From assembly GCF_018320785.1 (NCBI RefSeq), contig NC_054866.1, forward strand, positions 39,099,000 through 39,162,999: a stretch of DNA of 64,000 nt. The letters run 5' to 3'. The notes beneath the pieces are model-generated. The model was not told where the DNA came from, ran no database searches, and saw only the letters and a program-made list of their open reading frames with translations. The translations under genes and the position numbers were made by a program. The stretch is from Cheilinus undulatus. Lineage: Eukaryota > Chordata > Actinopteri > Labriformes > Labridae. Position 1 is the first letter of the stretch. Each line of letters starts with the position of its first letter. This document shows, piece by piece, positions 13,601-28,600 of the stretch.

Positions 13601-16600
13601 ATCCTTGTTTTAATGATAAAGTGAAATAAGTGATAAACCATATTTAGTAATCGTGATCCCAATACCCATCACAATCATTGGATGCTAAAGGATAATACCA
13701 GCTGTTTAGATGAGAATTATGAATTCAAAGCAGACATGCAGCACATTGGAGAGATTGTCTTTGCTTACATTTTTCACAGCAACTTAAACATTTGACTGCT
13801 AAAAGGCACAACATGAGATTTTTCATTTTAATAAGATACAATTAACACATTTTGAGGACATAATTAGCACGAAGATAAGAAGTACTGCTTTGTCTATGGA
13901 GGGTGCCAAAATTTACACAATCAAAAAGCTCCTCACAGAAGCTTTAAATCAACATGATTACAAGACATTTAGAGGAAAACTATGGGCCACACAAGAGAGG
14001 GCAGACTCAAAAGGTGCTTGGTTTGAATTTGTTGAATGATTAAACTTCCATAAAAGATAAAATTTAAGTTGTGAGGTTATATCTCATAGAATTTCTTGGG
14101 GAAGCTTTCCAAAAATCTTGCAGCGCTCATGGAAAAGGAACAGCAAAAAGAGGAAGAACCTCCGCCTGGATTGCACAAGCTCATGAGACATTAAAGGTAA
14201 GAATTTACTCACATATATCATAAACGTAGCCAGTCGATTCCCAGTTTTCAGCTTGAACACGGGGCTTGAAGGTGACTGGTGAGGATAAAATCAGAATGTC
14301 ACAATAAATGTAAGCACAAACAAGATGCAAATGTCTACAACTTTACTATTGAATGTTGGAGCTCATAAGCAGCAAAACCATCAATCAGCTTACTGTGGCG
14401 TGATCAAAGTGAGGCTCATAATGACCACCAATGCCATAATTCACCACTTGGAGGTATTCGCCGTATGGGTGATTCACATTTAAACCTGTGAGCATGGAGA
14501 TCCTCTGGTCCAGCTTCCCAACAGTGGACTGTGCCGGGCCTTTCAGCCATGCACTACAAACAGACATCAAAGGAAACAAATGAAAAGTTATTATTTGCAT
14601 GCAGTTTGGTTGGTTACAGTTTAAATGATCTGCTGGCACGGCAGCAAAAAAAGAATAGCATGCTATGAAATGAGATTAAATTACTGAAGATGAACAGAAG
14701 ATTGTTAACACAGTTTTGTGAGTCATTTGTACCTCTTGCTGATTCGGTACTCTGCTGTTTCCTGTTTCTCTCCAGATGCCACAACTGATCGTCTCAACTT
14801 AAAAGCAAAGACAAAAAGACAGCACATAAACCTTGTGTTTGCAGCTTTAAATTGTAGCATATTTTTACACTCCAATTGTGTCTAACATGAGAGCTGTGAG
14901 AAGATCAGAAAGAATCAAGAATGTGTGTTCAGAAGATCAAATGATGGATTGACTGCGAGAGCTCTTCTGACATTTAGGAGGCGTGAAAAATGTCATTCTT
15001 AAACAAAAACATAAACATCAGGCTAAAATACTGCAAGGAGAATTTATAGAGTTCCTATAGAGGTATCAAGTAATGTGATCTTTACTTTCAGTTCACATAC
15101 TGCTCTGTATCTGGAAGGGAGTCAAATAATCCAGATGTTTTGTTCTCAGTCAGATTTCTTTAAGTTGAGCTTCTGTGATTTAGTGGTACTGCAGAGTTTT
15201 CCCACAACATTCTGGTTATTTCATACATGTTTTCTGATTTGCACACACACTGGAACTATGGCTAGAACTGTAAAAACAATTTGGGATTCATTTTCCTGAT
15301 CACACTTCTAAAGACTTCCAGGTCATGACTTTCCAACTCAGATGGGCTTAAACCTGTAATTCTGAAAATTGAAAATGTCAATAAAACAATTTAATCACTA
15401 AGAAACAAAATGATTAAACTTTAAATGCTGCTCTGAGAGTCTGCATGAATCAGTCAAAAGTGAAGCTCATGTTTAATGAACTCTCTGCTCTAAACTATTA
15501 CCATATCCCAGGTCTGTTTTCAATAAGGCCACAAGCTGACATAATGATGAAATGAGTACAGAGGTTTCCATCTAAGCAGAGGATGGAAAACTCACTGAAC
15601 AATGCCAAAACCTCACAGAAACTATAGGGCACCAATCGAGTTAGCCCACCAAATATTCCCTGAGGTCACAAAGTCAGCAAAGTGTGAAAGGCTCCGTAAG
15701 TTTCCATCAAATGAGCAGATTCTTTTAGATAAATACAGAGTCTCAATGATAGTAGACAGCATTAACCAATGGAGCCCAGCAGGGGATTTGGGTAGCTCAG
15801 CACCCAGCCAAGTTTTCCTAGTAATGTATCCCTCATGCCTTTAAGCCTTGCTAAATGTTTGGAAGCAGACCAACTCCTCTTCCATAGGGTTTTTCCAGGA
15901 TCTTTCCAGAAAGGAAAGGTACAGTCCTGGCTTAGACCTCAGCAGCCACAGCAGAGTGGACTGTTAATTAGTATTTTTGCATCTGAAAGAAACCCTTGCT
16001 TGTAAAGGACTAATTTGAGACATTCTGAAGATTAACATCCAAAATCAAATATAGCTGTTGTAAATACACAGTAAGTATTTCCTGTAAACAGAGTGAAGTC
16101 AAACTCCTGGATGTTTTGTTATCAGCTCTGTGTTTACACTGTCAGGACAGCTCTTTCTTCAGCTTGTTTATACTTTACTCAGGGGATTAAACATGATTAA
16201 TACATGTTTTTTGCACTAACCCTTCCCTCTCTACTTGTTAACCCTGTCACCACCTGAAGCTACACTGTAGCACACACGCTGTAGGGTTGACACAAGAGTA
16301 ACACCAGCAGGAGAACCAACAGAATTTAGAAACTGAGAAGAGGTTTTCTTTGGCCTAAGAAACAGATTGCAGATAAATCAATTTTCAGATGCATATTTTC
16401 TCTTGACATTGATCCACTTCCTGTTTTGAGATATTTATCAGCACTTGATTGTGTCTCTTTCTGTCTCAAACACACTTTTACACTCAAAAATTCTTGGTTT
16501 GGTTTATAATCTGATGATATAAGTAGCTGCTAGTGGCTGCCTCAATAAATATTTCTGCTGTATAGACCACTGTTTCAAAGAAGAAAAAGTATACTCATTA

Positions 16601-19600
16601 ATACTATTATAACATTTAAGGCTACGAGGCATTTCCAATACTTCTACCAGTATCATAACAACTCCACTTGAAAGTGTGCTAAATTACAAAATTTAAACTA
16701 CATGCTTCACTGCACTAATGAGCCAAACTTTTAACCTTGCAAAGCAGATGATTTCAAGAGGCAAATCCATCTTGAAAAGCTCCTGACCAATCAGTGTCAT
16801 TTGGTCATTTGTTGGGGTTTAGCTGTACTGAAAGCCAATAGCAATGGTTGCCACCAGTGCAGCAATTAGTTCGGATGTAGCTATAGTATAGCAGAAGTTT
16901 TATCGAAACTGGACCACATTTCTTTATGAAATAAAGAGTAAAAATTACACAGAAAAACTTTAATGATGGAAAAGATGCTTTCGCTCTTCTGCTGACCTGC
17001 TTCAGCATGAGTTTGCGATCGTTATAGGTGGGGTTTGCTGGTGTTTACCATGGCTAGTGGTATGGTGGCTATTAGCACGGATGTTGCTGCAGCATAGCAG
17101 CAGTTTAATCAGAACTGGACAGAAACAACACTCAACAGAACAACATTTCTTTATAAAAAAAAAAAGAAAAGAACAAAGAGGCACATTGAAAGGTTGTCTT
17201 GCGATGCTTTTGTATGTCTCGCAACTGACTTCAGCAAGAAACTCTCTTTGTGAGAGTAGGGTTAGGGTTAGGTGAAAAGTCCTGCCCTTCTCAACCGCTT
17301 TGTATGGGAGGTTTCCCAGATGAATGCGAAATAGTGTCAGGTAGCCAAACTGTCACTACTGATGGCAAATACAGGTGAGCACACGCTGTGTTGTATGTTT
17401 AAAATCAGAAGGTCAGTAACCACAAAATGCAACAGTGATGAAGAGGTGGAGATGCACTTTAATTGAAACACAGAAAGCAGAGACCTGCTCCAAGGCAGCC
17501 TATTTGATTAAACGTTTTGTATCAGAGTAACAGGTTGCTTACATCAAGCTAGTAGTCTAGGAAGCCTGGGGAAAGCTCAAAGTAAAAGGAAATCCTGATA
17601 CAAAAGAGGTACAAACAGCCAACAACAAGAGAGTGTATGGCTTCTTAGTGGAAACCACAAAGATATTCTATAACCACAAAACTTGACCTCTTAAGGCTTT
17701 GATTTTTTGTGAGTTCTATGTAGAGGAAATAGGGAAATGAATCTTATATTTGTTGAGAGAAGTCTTCAAAACACTGGAGTACAATCCCATTTAAAGACTT
17801 TAAATGATTAACCAACAACTCTTGATGTTAACTGTAAAAAGATGGCCCTCCCAAAAAACTTGTGACCAGATGTTTGAAGAAGAAAAAAACAACTTGTTGG
17901 CACTTACTCCTAACTGGGCGAGACCTTTAATGTCCTCGGCTTCCATGTCTGTGATGAAGTCGTGGAACAGGACCACAAACGGCTGAAGGCTCAGCACTTC
18001 ACGTCTCACTGGCTGCAGCAGCAGCCCCAGATTACCATTGGTGAAGAAGTCACAGAAGAGCCCGGGGTTTTTATAATGCATCAGCTGCTGGGAGAAACAG
18101 ACATCTGAAATTCATCAGCAAGATCAAAACAAGATTTGTTTTTGTTTTTCATTCACAAACGATTACACTAAACACTGTTCTTGTTCCACATACAACAAGC
18201 TTAAAGTTAAAAAGCAAATATGGCTTAAGAGTAATCATGTTTTTTTCTGGTCATGGGAATGGTCTCCAATTAAAGACCTTCATAGTTTCAAACACCAGGA
18301 TAAATGATTTAACTTGTGTTTTCTTTTGTAAAATGTGAGGCCTATTGTAGCTTTGAAAATTCTTCTTTTTTATTATCTTTATCCATGCTTACTATGTGTC
18401 TCTAGGAATGCCAGCTGGTTAAACAGTTTGGTTTAGACTAAAATATCTCAAAAACTGACTCTATCAGCTCTCTGATTTGACCTCTCTGATAACCAACCAA
18501 TTAGGGTGGCCCCTCTTTCAACAACCATTGACAGGCTTTGGCCTGGGCCAAGCGTTTCAGTGTGCATCACTGTAAAATTTTAAACTTAATTACATTTCTT
18601 AGGCATGGTTAAAAGGTGTGCTAGGTGCGTCTGCAAAACGAGACACTCACATCCTAATCAGGGAGTATTTTTCATCTGTTTTCTAAACTGGAAGAAAATA
18701 AAGAAAATGCTTAAGACTGTTGGCCACCACACCTGCAATTCAACCCACCAGCTATTTTCAGTGGTTTCAAATAGAAAGTAGCACTGCAACCAGGGATTCT
18801 GTCAAACTTGGACATGCTAAGCAAGGAAGGCAGGGCTTCATAAAGGTTAGCTAAAGCTGGTAAGTTTTATTTCAGACATTCACTTCCAGATGATTCAACC
18901 TAAAATTTCTGATGATTCTACTCCTTTTATTTTAGCACACCCATAAGGTTATAACATGTCTGCTTTAGAGAGACAACTATTAGAAGAAATGCTGTGGAAA
19001 TTGGTTCAGAAAGTCATGATGATGGAAAAAATGAATGCTCAGAAGTTTGGGTAATTTTTCATTTCATTCCATCAGGTCCAATTTCATGTGTTCGAAACTT
19101 CTGTTTTGACCAAATATCTCCACTACTATTTCCTTCCATTGATCTTTAACCACAGTTTTGTGTAAATTAGAAAATATAAGCTTTCAGAAAAGCCTACCTG
19201 AGATGGTAACAGACCCCACTAGCATTATACAGTGCCTTTAAAAAGTATTATTCCCCTTAGATGTTTTACACTTTGACTGATTCTATAAAACAGTCATGGT
19301 CGATAAAATTTGGCTTTGAAAAGATACAAAAAACTGTCCTTAATGTCAAAGTGAAAACAGATTTCTACAAAGTAATGTCAACTGAATAAAATATGTCATG
19401 CTCACCCGCTTCAAGTCAGTATTCACTAGATACTGTACATTTATGGCTATAATCACAGCACAGAGTCTGTGTGGATAGGTCTCAATCAGCCTTGCACATC
19501 TCAACACTGCATTTTACTCCATTCTCAAACACGATGAGCCAATCACAGTACGTATAGCCGTTCCATACACTCGGACAACTGCTGCCTGGACGTCCATTGA

Positions 19601-22600
19601 AATGAGTGGGAGGAAGTCAGTTTTCGTCCAGTTTTATGAGGGTTTTTTGAGATTTTAAGTTTAAAAATGGTCAAACGGTATTCATGGGGTACATGCGACT
19701 CCAACACAAGGTATCCTTAGAGGCTGGACGACGGAGTGTTTTTTTACCCTTTCCTAAGCCACATCTAACCCTAGAAAAGTGTCTTCTCTGGACATAATTG
19801 TGCAGTAGACCACAACATCAACTCAGCATGAATACAGTTAACACGGATGTCTACATCTGTTCTAAGGTAAGCCAACATCGTCTTTGAGGCTCCATATTGT
19901 CACTGCTGGAAAGAAATATTAAGTTATCTTTAACATCTCTAACATTAGCTAAAGTTAGCCTAACGTTAGCTCCTAGCTGCGTTGTTCGTTGTGTCACGTT
20001 GTTTGTTGGGAGTTCATTGGCATTTTTTGTTCTAGTTTTTGTACTTTGGTGATCGTACATCATTGTTAGCTGTTGTCCAAAGGGCTATAGTTAAACTAAC
20101 TTCAACTTCTGGAGCTTAGCTTCATAAACTTATCTGTAATAGCCCAGATAACAAAGGTTGGCCAACGTTATGCTGAATCATTCAATGTAAATACTGTAGC
20201 ACCAGACTAACGGAGAGACACTCTTGGTAAAGTCTGGTAAAAAGGGGTTATATTTTTCTCATATTCTGAGCCAAAAACCTTAACTTCAGTGGCACTTTGA
20301 TGCTGATCCTCTATCTTGTGGTCTGAGATTGTGATGGCAACGAGAAGCGTTTAATCACGTTTGCACTGGGACCTGTACATTTTGGCTTGTAACTGAAGCT
20401 TTTTATCGACCTTCTTGACAATAAAATGATTAATATATCCTTCCAATGTGTAGTTTGGACCCTTTTGGTGACTTCTAGATGATATGTGATCTTTCTGTCT
20501 CCAAAAATCATCAATGGCCTCCGATAAAATGTCTCCTATTGTGACAACTGCCATAGTGCCTGTCACTGAATGTTCATTGTTTGTCTGAGTGAGTGGAGGG
20601 GGCGTGGCTTAGCCATTGGTCAATTGGCTGGACCTCTGTTGACGTAGGTCATATTTATACAGTGAATAATTTGCATTACTTATTTCTATCAAATGACATT
20701 ACTTTGTCGAAATCTGTTTTTACTTTGACATAATTTTTTTTTCTTTTGCCAAAAAAGCCAAATTATATTGACCATGATTGATTTATAAAATCAATTAAAG
20801 GGTAACACATGCAAGAGAATCAATAATTTTTATAGGTATTGTTTGTGCTAAATATCAGCATGCTAGCATTCTCACATTATAACAATGTGACATCAGATGC
20901 AGCTAAAAAGCCTTAGAATCACTAGTTGTATGGCTTTAGGTTTCATATAACTCCCATTTTTGCTTAAAGATGAATCACAAACTTATTAGAAAAAGCAAAT
21001 GTAACTACAATGAGGAGAGCACTGATTTTTAAGAGCTCCCTTCCACGTATCCTATATGATCACAAACCATATCTCACAAGGATCTATACTGTTTGAATAC
21101 AGATTCAAGGAGCAAATGCAGATAAAAACATTTACAGGTACATCTCAAAAAATGAGCAGGTAGCAGTGCCACAGGCTGATGGCCTACATGCCATCAGTAA
21201 TTCATGCAAAAGGAGGCCCAACCAAGTATTGAGTGCATAGAAATGAAAATACGTTTCAGAAGCCTGACACTTCTGTTTAAAGTATCATTTTTTATGTAAT
21301 ATTCTAATTTTCTGAGACACTGAATGTTGGGTTTTCATTATCTGTAAGCCATAATCATCAACATTTCAAGAAATAAGTTAAAGGCTTGAAATATTTCACT
21401 CAATGTGTAATGAGTCTATATAATATATGGGTTTCACTTTCTGAAATGAGTGACAAAAAATATTGAAATTTTTCATGATAATCTAATTTTTTGAGATGTA
21501 CCTGTAATTTAATTATTTTGTTCAAGTAGGAAAGAAATAAATTCCACTGCACATATGGTGTGTTTTATACACTGTTGTTGTATTACCTTGTCAGAGATCA
21601 TTTTAAAATATGTTTTCATTATAAAGAATGTGACCAGATGATTTGTTGTCATGAATACCTGGGCTCCTTGGGTCTGGCAGAGTCTCTCGTAAGTGTCCCT
21701 GGTTCTTAAATACTTGGAGGAGGGTCTCCTTAGCCCACCCCTGCTGAGTGATCTGGGTGGACTTGTGACCAGCAGCTTCTCGTATTTCTCAACGTTCTTC
21801 AAAACTCTTCCATTCATTGGATCTGCACAGAAATGTAAATAGAGCAGTTTTAATTGAAACTTCATGTTAAGTCATTACAGAAAGGCTAGTGATGTAAATA
21901 GGGTTTCCAAGGGCTCTTCATATACAGCAAACACAATTAAGGAAAAAGAGAAATAGCTACCATGATGGAGAAGCTCCTGGGACAGACTAAGAGCATAGGA
22001 CACATTTCCTGTCTGCAACAATGAAAGGTGTTGTAAAAAGAGTAATCCAACAGTTATCTTTTTATGTGTGTATTTGAAGAGTTTCTGTGTGCCTACTTTA
22101 AAGTGAGAGAAGGCCAGATGATCCAGAGCATCCTCCAGAGTTCCTGCATTCTCAGGGCTCCACTCGCCTCCTGTTCCCCTGAAGAGACGCACCGACTCCT
22201 CCAGCCATTGCACTGAGTGGTAGTAGTCTCCCTGCTCATAGGCAACCTTTATAAAGAAAGCATCATACTATTTTAAAACCACAGCCGCTATTCAATTTAA
22301 GCATAATTGTCATTGTTTGTGAGCAATTGTTAAAAAGGCTGCTAAACTGTCTTCACTTTTATCTGCTGTATTTCACATCAGACTTCTGCATTCCTCCTAA
22401 CTGTCATCAATAGAAAAAAATATAGTAATTAAATCTAAAAGAGGGGTTATGCAGCCAAAATGGTCCAGCCCAAGGCCAGCCTGAATCCAGTGTACCAGCC
22501 AAGGTAACAAAATAATGCCAGCTGAATGACGTTATGGAGTTAGCTGAAGAAACTCATCTGATTCTGGTTGCTGTTTCTGGTTCAAAGCTTGCCTGAGAGA

Positions 22601-25600
22601 CAGCTTTTCTGCTTTGCCAAAATTGGTCACGGAGACAAATCTGCCAGCTGGACGGGCACAAAAACACCACTCAGTATCCCACTGAAGGAATTCATCCTTG
22701 TAAAACTGGATATTTTGTTCTTTCAGTGGATGTGTTTGTTGTGATTCTTGCTCAGTTCTCATGTACTCAGCTGCAACAGATCCTCCCTTGAAAAGGAGAT
22801 CTTGATCTTAATAAGATTATCTATTCAAACACGAGCTATAATGAGGGCGGCTGGATGTGATGAAACAATAACAGTTACTTGTAGAGTATGTTCTGCTTTG
22901 ATTTCACTGCCATTTAGAGTTGGACTCTTCTTGATCTGAGCTCATGCTGCAGATCATTTTCAACTCAAGAAGGGCCCAAAATGACACTAAGTTAGCACAT
23001 TTGTTGACTGTCCAGCAGCAACAAAACAAAAATTTTGTATTTGTTAGCATAAAAGAAAAATAAACAAGAAGTTCTTGAATTTAATCATTTGGACCCATTA
23101 TTAGTCCTGGCATATTTACTTGATGCTCCTGTGAAACATTTTTGTTTTGTTGCCCATTTTGGCAAAGCTGTACACAGAAAATCGTATCCTGCTTTATTTA
23201 AACATTAAAATGTACAATGCATTCAGAAAGTATTCAGGCCCTTCACTTTTTTCGCAGCCTGATGTAATAGACGAAAAAAAAATCATTTTTCTCTCAATCT
23301 ACACTCAGTACCCCATATCATGCAAAAGTGAAAGCATCATTTAAGACATTTTTGCAAATTTATTAAAATAAAAAATTGAAATATCACATCGACATACAGT
23401 GCTTAACAAATTTATTAGACCATCTGTCATAAAAACGAGAAAACATAAATATTTTAGAAATCTTTCAAAAGCTGGTTTAAAACTAAAAATTTTATTGTTA
23501 TTTATTTGGCAAATAACACAGTGAAACAACTTAATAGTCCTTTTCACACACAATAACCAAAAAAATCATATTTTGTATGGCCTCCTTTGGCCTTGATAAC
23601 AGCTTGCATTCTTGCTGGCATTGTTTTTATGTACTTTTCCACAGTCTCTTTTGTTATTGAGTTCCAAATAGTTTCTAGCTGTTCCCACAGACTTGCTTTA
23701 GATGAAACTTTTGTGCCATCAATCTTTGAATCTACTAAATCCCAAATTTGTTCAATAGGAATCAAATTCGGACTTTGACTTGGCCAGTGCATCAGTTCCA
23801 GTACTCCAGATTCCTTTTTCTTGGTCAGATAGTGTCTGCACAGCTTTAAAGTATGCTTGGGGTCATTGTCTTGTTGGTATATGAACCCACGACCAATCAG
23901 ATTCAGTCCAGAAGGGATTGTTGTGGTAGATGTTCTTGTTCATGATACCGTCCATTTTCATTAATTTGCCCACGCCGTATCCACAAATGGAACCTCATAC
24001 CATAATGGAATCTCCACCGTGTTTCACTGTAGGTGCAATGCATCTGGCATCAAAACGTTCTCCAGCTTTTCTGCGGACATAAACACGACCATGCTGAACG
24101 AAGAGTTCAAACTTGGACTCGTCCTTCCAGAGTACCTTCTTCCAGTCATCAACAGTCCAGTGTTTGTGCTCCCTGGCAAATCTGAGGCATTTGTTTGCAG
24201 GCCTTGATAATGGCTTCTTAGCGGCTATTCTTCCCTTTAAGCCTTGTTCCGTCAGTCGTCTGCTTATGGTCATTCTGAGACTTTCTCAGACTCTGATCTT
24301 GAAGCATTCATCTCTGCCTGAAGATCAGCAGTGGTCTTCCTTCTGTCTCTAGTACTTCAAATCTTGAGGTGTTTGACATCTGCTTCAGTTAACTTTGGTT
24401 TCCTGCCTCTTCCTTGGCGCATTTTGTAGATACCAGTCTCGGCAATTGACTCCAAAGCATACTTGACCACACTGTGAGAACATTTTATGTCTTTCCCTAT
24501 TTGTCTCAGAGACCATCCAGCATCATGAAGTGCACTTTCATTTTCAGTCAGCTCTCCACTTTTTACCATTTTGAAAAGGAATGAGGAATTACAAACTGAA
24601 TTCACCTTTTTATACCCAAATTTGAGCCGGCTCACTGGGCTTCTCTGAGAAGTCAGAAATTAATCAAGCATAACATTCAACCACTAAAACTCATTTTTCT
24701 GTTCAGGAATGCAAGTAAATAACTATAATTTGACATATTAATCAAGAAATAATAATGTGCTTTATTTTTTTTCAGTTTTTTTGTAAATCAGTAAATTTGA
24801 AAATTCATGGATAACAAAAATAATTATATTTGAGCATCAAAATTATCATTTGGGTTAAAGAGCTTCTACATATTGGTGTATTAACCATTGCAGAAACATA
24901 AAAAATGATTTTGGTAATTACCAATGCTGTTAATTTAGGGCAGCTGTAGCATAAAACTTACTTTGGGTGGTGGTCTAATAAATTTGTTATAAGCACTGTA
25001 TGTATTCAGACCCTTTACTCAGTACTTGGCTGAAGCATCTTTGGCAGCAATTACAGCCTTGATTCTTTTCGAATGTGATGCAACAAGCTTTGTACACCTG
25101 GATTGGGGAATTTTCTGCCATTTTTCTTTACAAATCCTCTCAAGCTCAGTCAGGTTGGCTGGGGACTGTTGATGGACAGCCATGTTCTGGTCTCTCCAGA
25201 GACGTTGGATAGGTTTCAGGTCAAGGCTCCAGCTGGGCCACTCTCTCTTCAGAGATATCAATAAGTCACCCCTGTGCTGTCTTGGCTGTGTGCTTAGCAT
25301 TTCTGTCATCTACGAAGGTCAACCTTGCACCCAGTCTGAGGTCCTGAGTGCTGTGGGACAGGTTTTCAGTGAGGATATCTCTGTACTTTGCTCTGCTTAG
25401 CTTTCCCTCAACCCTGACCAGTCTCCCAGTCCCTGCTGCTGGAAAATACCCCCACAGCATGATGCTGCCACCACCATGCTTCACTGCTCAGATGGTATTA
25501 GGCAGGTGATGAGCTGGTTTCCTCCGGACATAACGATTCAAATTGAGGCAAAACTGTTGAATCTTGGCTTCATCAGACCAGGGAATCTTGTTTCTCACAG

Positions 25601-28600
25601 GCTAAGAGACCTTCAGCTGCTTTTTTTTTTTTTTGCAAACTTCAAACAGGCTTTCATGAGTGTTGTACTGAGGAGAGGCTTCAATGATGGCTGCTTTTGG
25701 AACTTTGTCCAATCTCCACACAGAATCTCTAGAACGCCATCAGGTTCTTGGTCACCTCTCTTACTAATGCTTCTCCCTCAATTGGTTTTTGCTCTGATAT
25801 GCATTGTCAGCTGTGAGGCCTTCTATAGAGAGGCAAATCATGTCCAATTAATCTAATTTACCACAGGTGGACTCCAATCAAGGTGTAAACATCTCAGCAA
25901 AGATAAAGAAAATAGGAGGAGCCTGGGCTAAACTTCAAGTGTTTTTTGCAAACGGTCTGAAAACTTAGATCAATATGATATTTCAGTTTTTTATTTTTAA
26001 TATATTTGCTAAAATGTCTAACAGTGTCTTTTTGATTTGTCATGATGGGATACTGAGTATAGATTAATGACATTAAAAAGGAATTTCTCTATTGTAGCAT
26101 CAGATTAGAATACACTGTTCAATTGAAAAAATGTTCTATAGTTGCAGGTCAGATCTGATCTTTATTTAACTTATGGATTTAGCTGTCGTTTATGCATGTC
26201 AAGTTTAACAGATACTTTTTGCAGCATGACAGTTTAAGAGATTCTGACTTCTCAAGCATGCACAATGTAGACGTTCATAGATCAAAGAACACCTTCAGCA
26301 TTATTCTTACACAAATAAAGTCATGAACACAGGCTTCAGTCTCCCTCTCGTCTTAAACCTCTTTTGTGACCAACTTGACTTGATGAAGTAGGTGCTGACT
26401 GAAAGCCTGACAGCAACCACACAGCATCATGGTGATATGTGGCTCATCCCTGAGCAGAGTACATCCACAACCCCTCCAGACAGCACACAAACACAAATTC
26501 CACTGTGCCATTAAAACCCCCCAAAACACACAAACACTAACTTACCATTTAAAGCACCAGCTTATCAACCCCACCATGGATTTACACTCAGTTCACAACC
26601 TTACACTCATCCATTTGGAAGCTGTAAGTCTTTAAAGGAACTAATAAATTCTTTAAAATAGTCAATAATGGTTGGGTTTCAGTGTTTATAGGAGAAGCAT
26701 CATCTGGTTTTCACTTTGAAGACCTTTAAAAATCCTCTGAATGTAGAAATTTTAATCCTGAGGAGCATTTAACAACCCTATGAAGGCACGTGCCGGCAGG
26801 TCTTTCACTGACCCCCCCGAAACTACAGAAAGCATCTCTGTTTACAGATCTGCTCTGATAATCTCAGCACAAGTGAAGGCAAGCTTTGCTCTGAACGTGA
26901 GATAATGTCTTTTCCATACAAGTGAAAGTCTTTCCCACACGGTGCCCTGCCTTTACACATCAGCAGTGTACATAAACAGTGGAATTTATTACGGGGGAAA
27001 CCTTTTTTTTCCCTTCTTTTCTTTTCTTTCGTACTTGTAGAAGAATATTCATCATCACGTGAAGCAGATTTCCAGACAAGCAGAGGGAAGAATTCCACTT
27101 TTTCCCTCGGCTGACTGTCTGGATTCCCACCACAATGACGGACGGGTTTGGGGAGGAACTACTTCACAGAACACAGGAATGGAAAGTCAATCCAGGAGAA
27201 ACGTCTTTCAAATATCTCCCTATTTTATCACCTAACATGAGGACTTTTGGCTTATTTGCCTGTGAAGAATCACCAGAAAGGATGACAGATTTATTTCTGC
27301 ATATTTTCAGCGCATTTATTTGCTATATTTCACAACAGGGGTGAAAAATAAGCCCTGTTTTGAAGTATCAGAGATCATTATTTCAAGTAGCATACTTTAA
27401 AATAAATACTTAATTTCTTTCTTTACTTCATTGCATTTCAAAGGGAAATTTACTTCTTTAACCTTTTTTTAATGACTTTATTACTACATATTTTTTGCAT
27501 GGGAAAGCTTAAGGATATGCTTCACTCATCAACCATAAGGTGTTATCAATAATGTATATGTCACTTATAAACTGAGCCATGAATGCTTTGTTGATGTATT
27601 ACTGAAGCACTCATGAACCTGACCCTTATCCTGACCCTAACTAGACTCATTTATTAATATTTAACTAATACATCAACATTTCTAGCCATGTTTATAAAGA
27701 ATATATAAATTACTTAAAAATGATTTTAGATTAATAAAAAAGAAAAAGTAAAACCTGTTTCTGGTTTGGGCCTCTCTTTTAAGTGCTTAGAGCCTCGGAT
27801 GGTTTTGATTAAAGTTATTGTTTCACGCCCACAAGGATCAAATTTTCCATTACACACATTTGTGGGACAATACTGTGATAAATCATTCCATGAGACCAAT
27901 CCTGTGACCTTAAGGAGGGGTTGATTTTTTTATTAAAATGTTCATGTTCTCATGGAGAGTTTTGGCACTGCACTCAAAAATCTAACACTTTGTACTTAGA
28001 GGGTCAGGGACCAACGCACTAAAGTGAACAATCTGTGACTGCGTATGAGCTGGCAGAGTGCATTCCCAGGTTATCACTGGAGATACAGTGCTTAACAAAT
28101 ATATTAGACCACCTGTCATATTTGTCTCAGAGACCATCCAGCATCATGGAGTGCTTTAATGCAGACTCTTTCATTTTCAGTCAGCTCTCCACATTTTACC
28201 ATTTTGAACAGGAATGAGGGATTACAAACTGAATTCACCTTTTTATACCCAAATTTGAGCCGGCTCACTGGGCTTCTCTGAGAAGTCAGAAATTAATCAA
28301 GCATAACATTCAACCACCAAAACTAATTTTCATGTTAAGGAATGCAAGTAAGTAACTATAATTTGACATATTAATCAAGAAATAATAATGTGCTTTACTA
28401 TTTTTTCAGGTTTTTTGTAAATCAGTAAATTTGAAAAATTCATGGATAACAATAATAATTGCATCTGAGCATCAAAAATATTTCTGTTAAAGAGCTTCTA
28501 CATATTGGCGTATTAACCATTGCAGAAACATAAAAAATAATTTTGGTAATTAACAATGCTGTTAATTTAGGGCAGCTGTGGCATAAACCTTACTTTGGGT

